A DNA stretch of 23,068 nucleotides, from the NCBI GenBank assembly GCA_030036985.1, contig JASHSD010000022.1, positions 1-23,068 of the forward strand, read 5' to 3'. A program made the position numbers and the translations under genes. This stretch comes from Bryobacteraceae bacterium. Lineage in GTDB: Bacteria; Acidobacteriota; Terriglobia; Bryobacterales; Bryobacteraceae. Under the pieces are notes generated by a model, which saw nothing but the letters and a program-made list of their open reading frames with translations, was not told the DNA's origin and did not search any database. Shown here piece after piece: positions 22,521 through 23,068 of this stretch (positions are counted from its first letter, which is position 1; each line of letters opens with the position of its first letter).

Positions 22521-23068
22521 CAGAGTTCGCCGTACGTCATGAAACAGTTTTGTTCGTCGACGCACACCGTGCCGGACGCCGGCGGATTCGATTTGCAGCC
22601 GGAGAGCGCCGGCTTCACCGCCGGCGGCTCCGATTGAACATGAAGCGAGCGAGCTTCAAGATCGCTCAATCGCTGGATAAGTATCTCTTCCTGTAATTCG
22701 ACTGATTCGATAAATTCAGCGAGTTTCTTCGCTGTGATCGCGAACTCGCCGGAATGATTCTGGCGGCGCTTGCGTAACTCCTCACTCGCCATGCGCATCT
22801 CCCGCTCGGAATGGCCGTGGAGAATCGCGTAATACTCCGAATGACACTCAACCCACTGGCGGTCTACAAATCCATAAGCGGTACCGACATCGAAAGGATC
22901 GTAGCGAACCGGAACCTGCTTCGTCGCCCAGTTTGGATTTCGGAAGTGCTCCGACCAGTAATGAACATGATTGATCTTCATGCCTCGCCCGGGCGTGATT
23001 GTGGCAGTCCCCTTGCGGGTTGAAGGCAGCGTGAGGATGATGAAGTCACGATCGTACGGAATGTTTCG
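22520..23068 (-). CDS. TnsB/TniA-like DDE transposase, C-terminal fragment
   Basis: The gene runs off the right edge of the window, and 182 residues are visible. They contain the Mu/TnsB-type C-terminal beta-barrel (NIPYDRDFIILTLPSTRKGT ... KINHVHYWSEHF ... VPVRYDPFDVGTAYGFVDRQ) and a following helical tail (SEREMRMASEELRKRRQNHS) that contacts TniB/TnsC in known systems. The catalytic DDE core lies outside. Its stop overlaps the tniB start by one base. The cysteine-containing last 40 residues look unstructured. Confidence 0.88.
   Translation of the reverse strand, partial: RNIPYDRDFIILTLPSTRKGTATITPGRGMKINHVHYWSEHFRNPNWATKQVPVRYDPFDVGTAYGFVDRQWVECHSEYYAILHGHSEREMRMASEELRKRRQNHSGEFAITAKKLAEFIESVELQEEILIQRLSDLEARSLHVQSEPPAVKPALSGCKSNPPASGTVCVDEQNCFMTYGEL

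Larger units (their letters stand above)
19508..23068 (-). mobile_element. Tn7/Tn5053-type transposition module (partial, no ends seen)
   Basis: The gene order transposase, TniB ATPase, TniQ, with one-base and 8-bp overlaps, is that of the Tn7-like and Tn5053-like elements. The transposase 5' part and the right transposon end are off-window. No terminal repeats or transposase-binding repeats could be recognised on the left, so it is not known how much of the window travels with it. No separate TnsA endonuclease is visible. Confidence 0.8.

Noticed and set aside
1..23068. CRISPR array accompanying the Cas10-like and RAMP genes
   Set aside because: No set of regularly spaced direct repeats of 25-40 bp was seen on reading the intergenic regions; an array beyond the IS or elsewhere in the genome remains possible.
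1..23068. tRNA genes as Tn7-like attachment sites
   Set aside because: No cloverleaf or T-loop consensus was recognised in any gap between genes.

Overview
The window comes from a GC-rich bacterium. The codon use, the many paralogues and the GGGCCGC-type hairpins would suit a soil or sediment lineage such as an Acidobacteriota, but no gene here fixes the taxonomy, so that is only a guess. The region is accessory DNA: three kinds of mobile or decayed sequence surround one large defence-type operon. Nearly all intact genes lie on the minus strand.

Region 1 (1-14,750) is a co-directional minus-strand operon, read from right to left. It contains a 66-aa MerR/excisionase-like HTH protein (TTG start), a 1,176-aa SNF2-type helicase with a DUF3883-like C-terminus, a 555-aa AlbA_2/Schlafen-type protein with an ATP-binding fold, and a 205-aa protein of unknown family with a faint sliding-clamp-like pattern. 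Next come an 893-aa DUF1156 (COG1743) adenine/cytosine amino-methyltransferase and a 1,110-aa Swt1-type HEPN plus DUF499 (COG1483) ATPase. The last two genes are a 509-aa Cas10/Cmr2-like palm protein with an intact GGDD motif and a RAMP-superfamily protein. The RAMP gene is cut inside its second RAMP domain by the end of an ISL3-family insertion sequence (1-197). No CRISPR array, Cas1/Cas2 or HD nuclease is visible. The genes are mostly 4-20 bp apart or overlapping, apart from gaps of about 125 bp before the 205-aa gene and before the Cas10-like gene. The 126-bp gap before the 205-aa gene carries palindromes that could be regulatory. The reading proposed is a methylation/helicase/ATPase defence system of the DISARM/BREX-like kind joined to a CRISPR-derived Cas10-RAMP module.

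Region 2 (14,950-19,400) is a patch of cassette-like units and wreckage. A decayed single-stranded-DNA-binding protein gene (ssb) and two paralogous sigma-70 genes share similar 5' leaders (inverted repeat, Shine-Dalgarno and start codon). They also share similar 3' hairpins of the GGGCCGC/GCGGCCC type. Between them lie a frameshifted AlbA_2 gene on the plus strand, cut off at the sigma hairpin, and a small intact YgiT-like zinc-ribbon gene on the plus strand. Two of the leaders are long imperfect inverted repeats of about 185 and 240 bp that resemble each other.

Region 3 (19,508-23,068) is a Tn7/Tn5053-type transposition module on the minus strand. It consists of the C-terminal part of a TnsB/TniA-like transposase running off the window edge, a TniB/TnsC-like AAA ATPase, and a long TniQ/TnsD-like protein with zinc fingers and about five C-terminal HTH-like repeats. 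The defence operon and the sigma cassettes could be cargo of this element, but no transposon end was identified, so this remains an inference.
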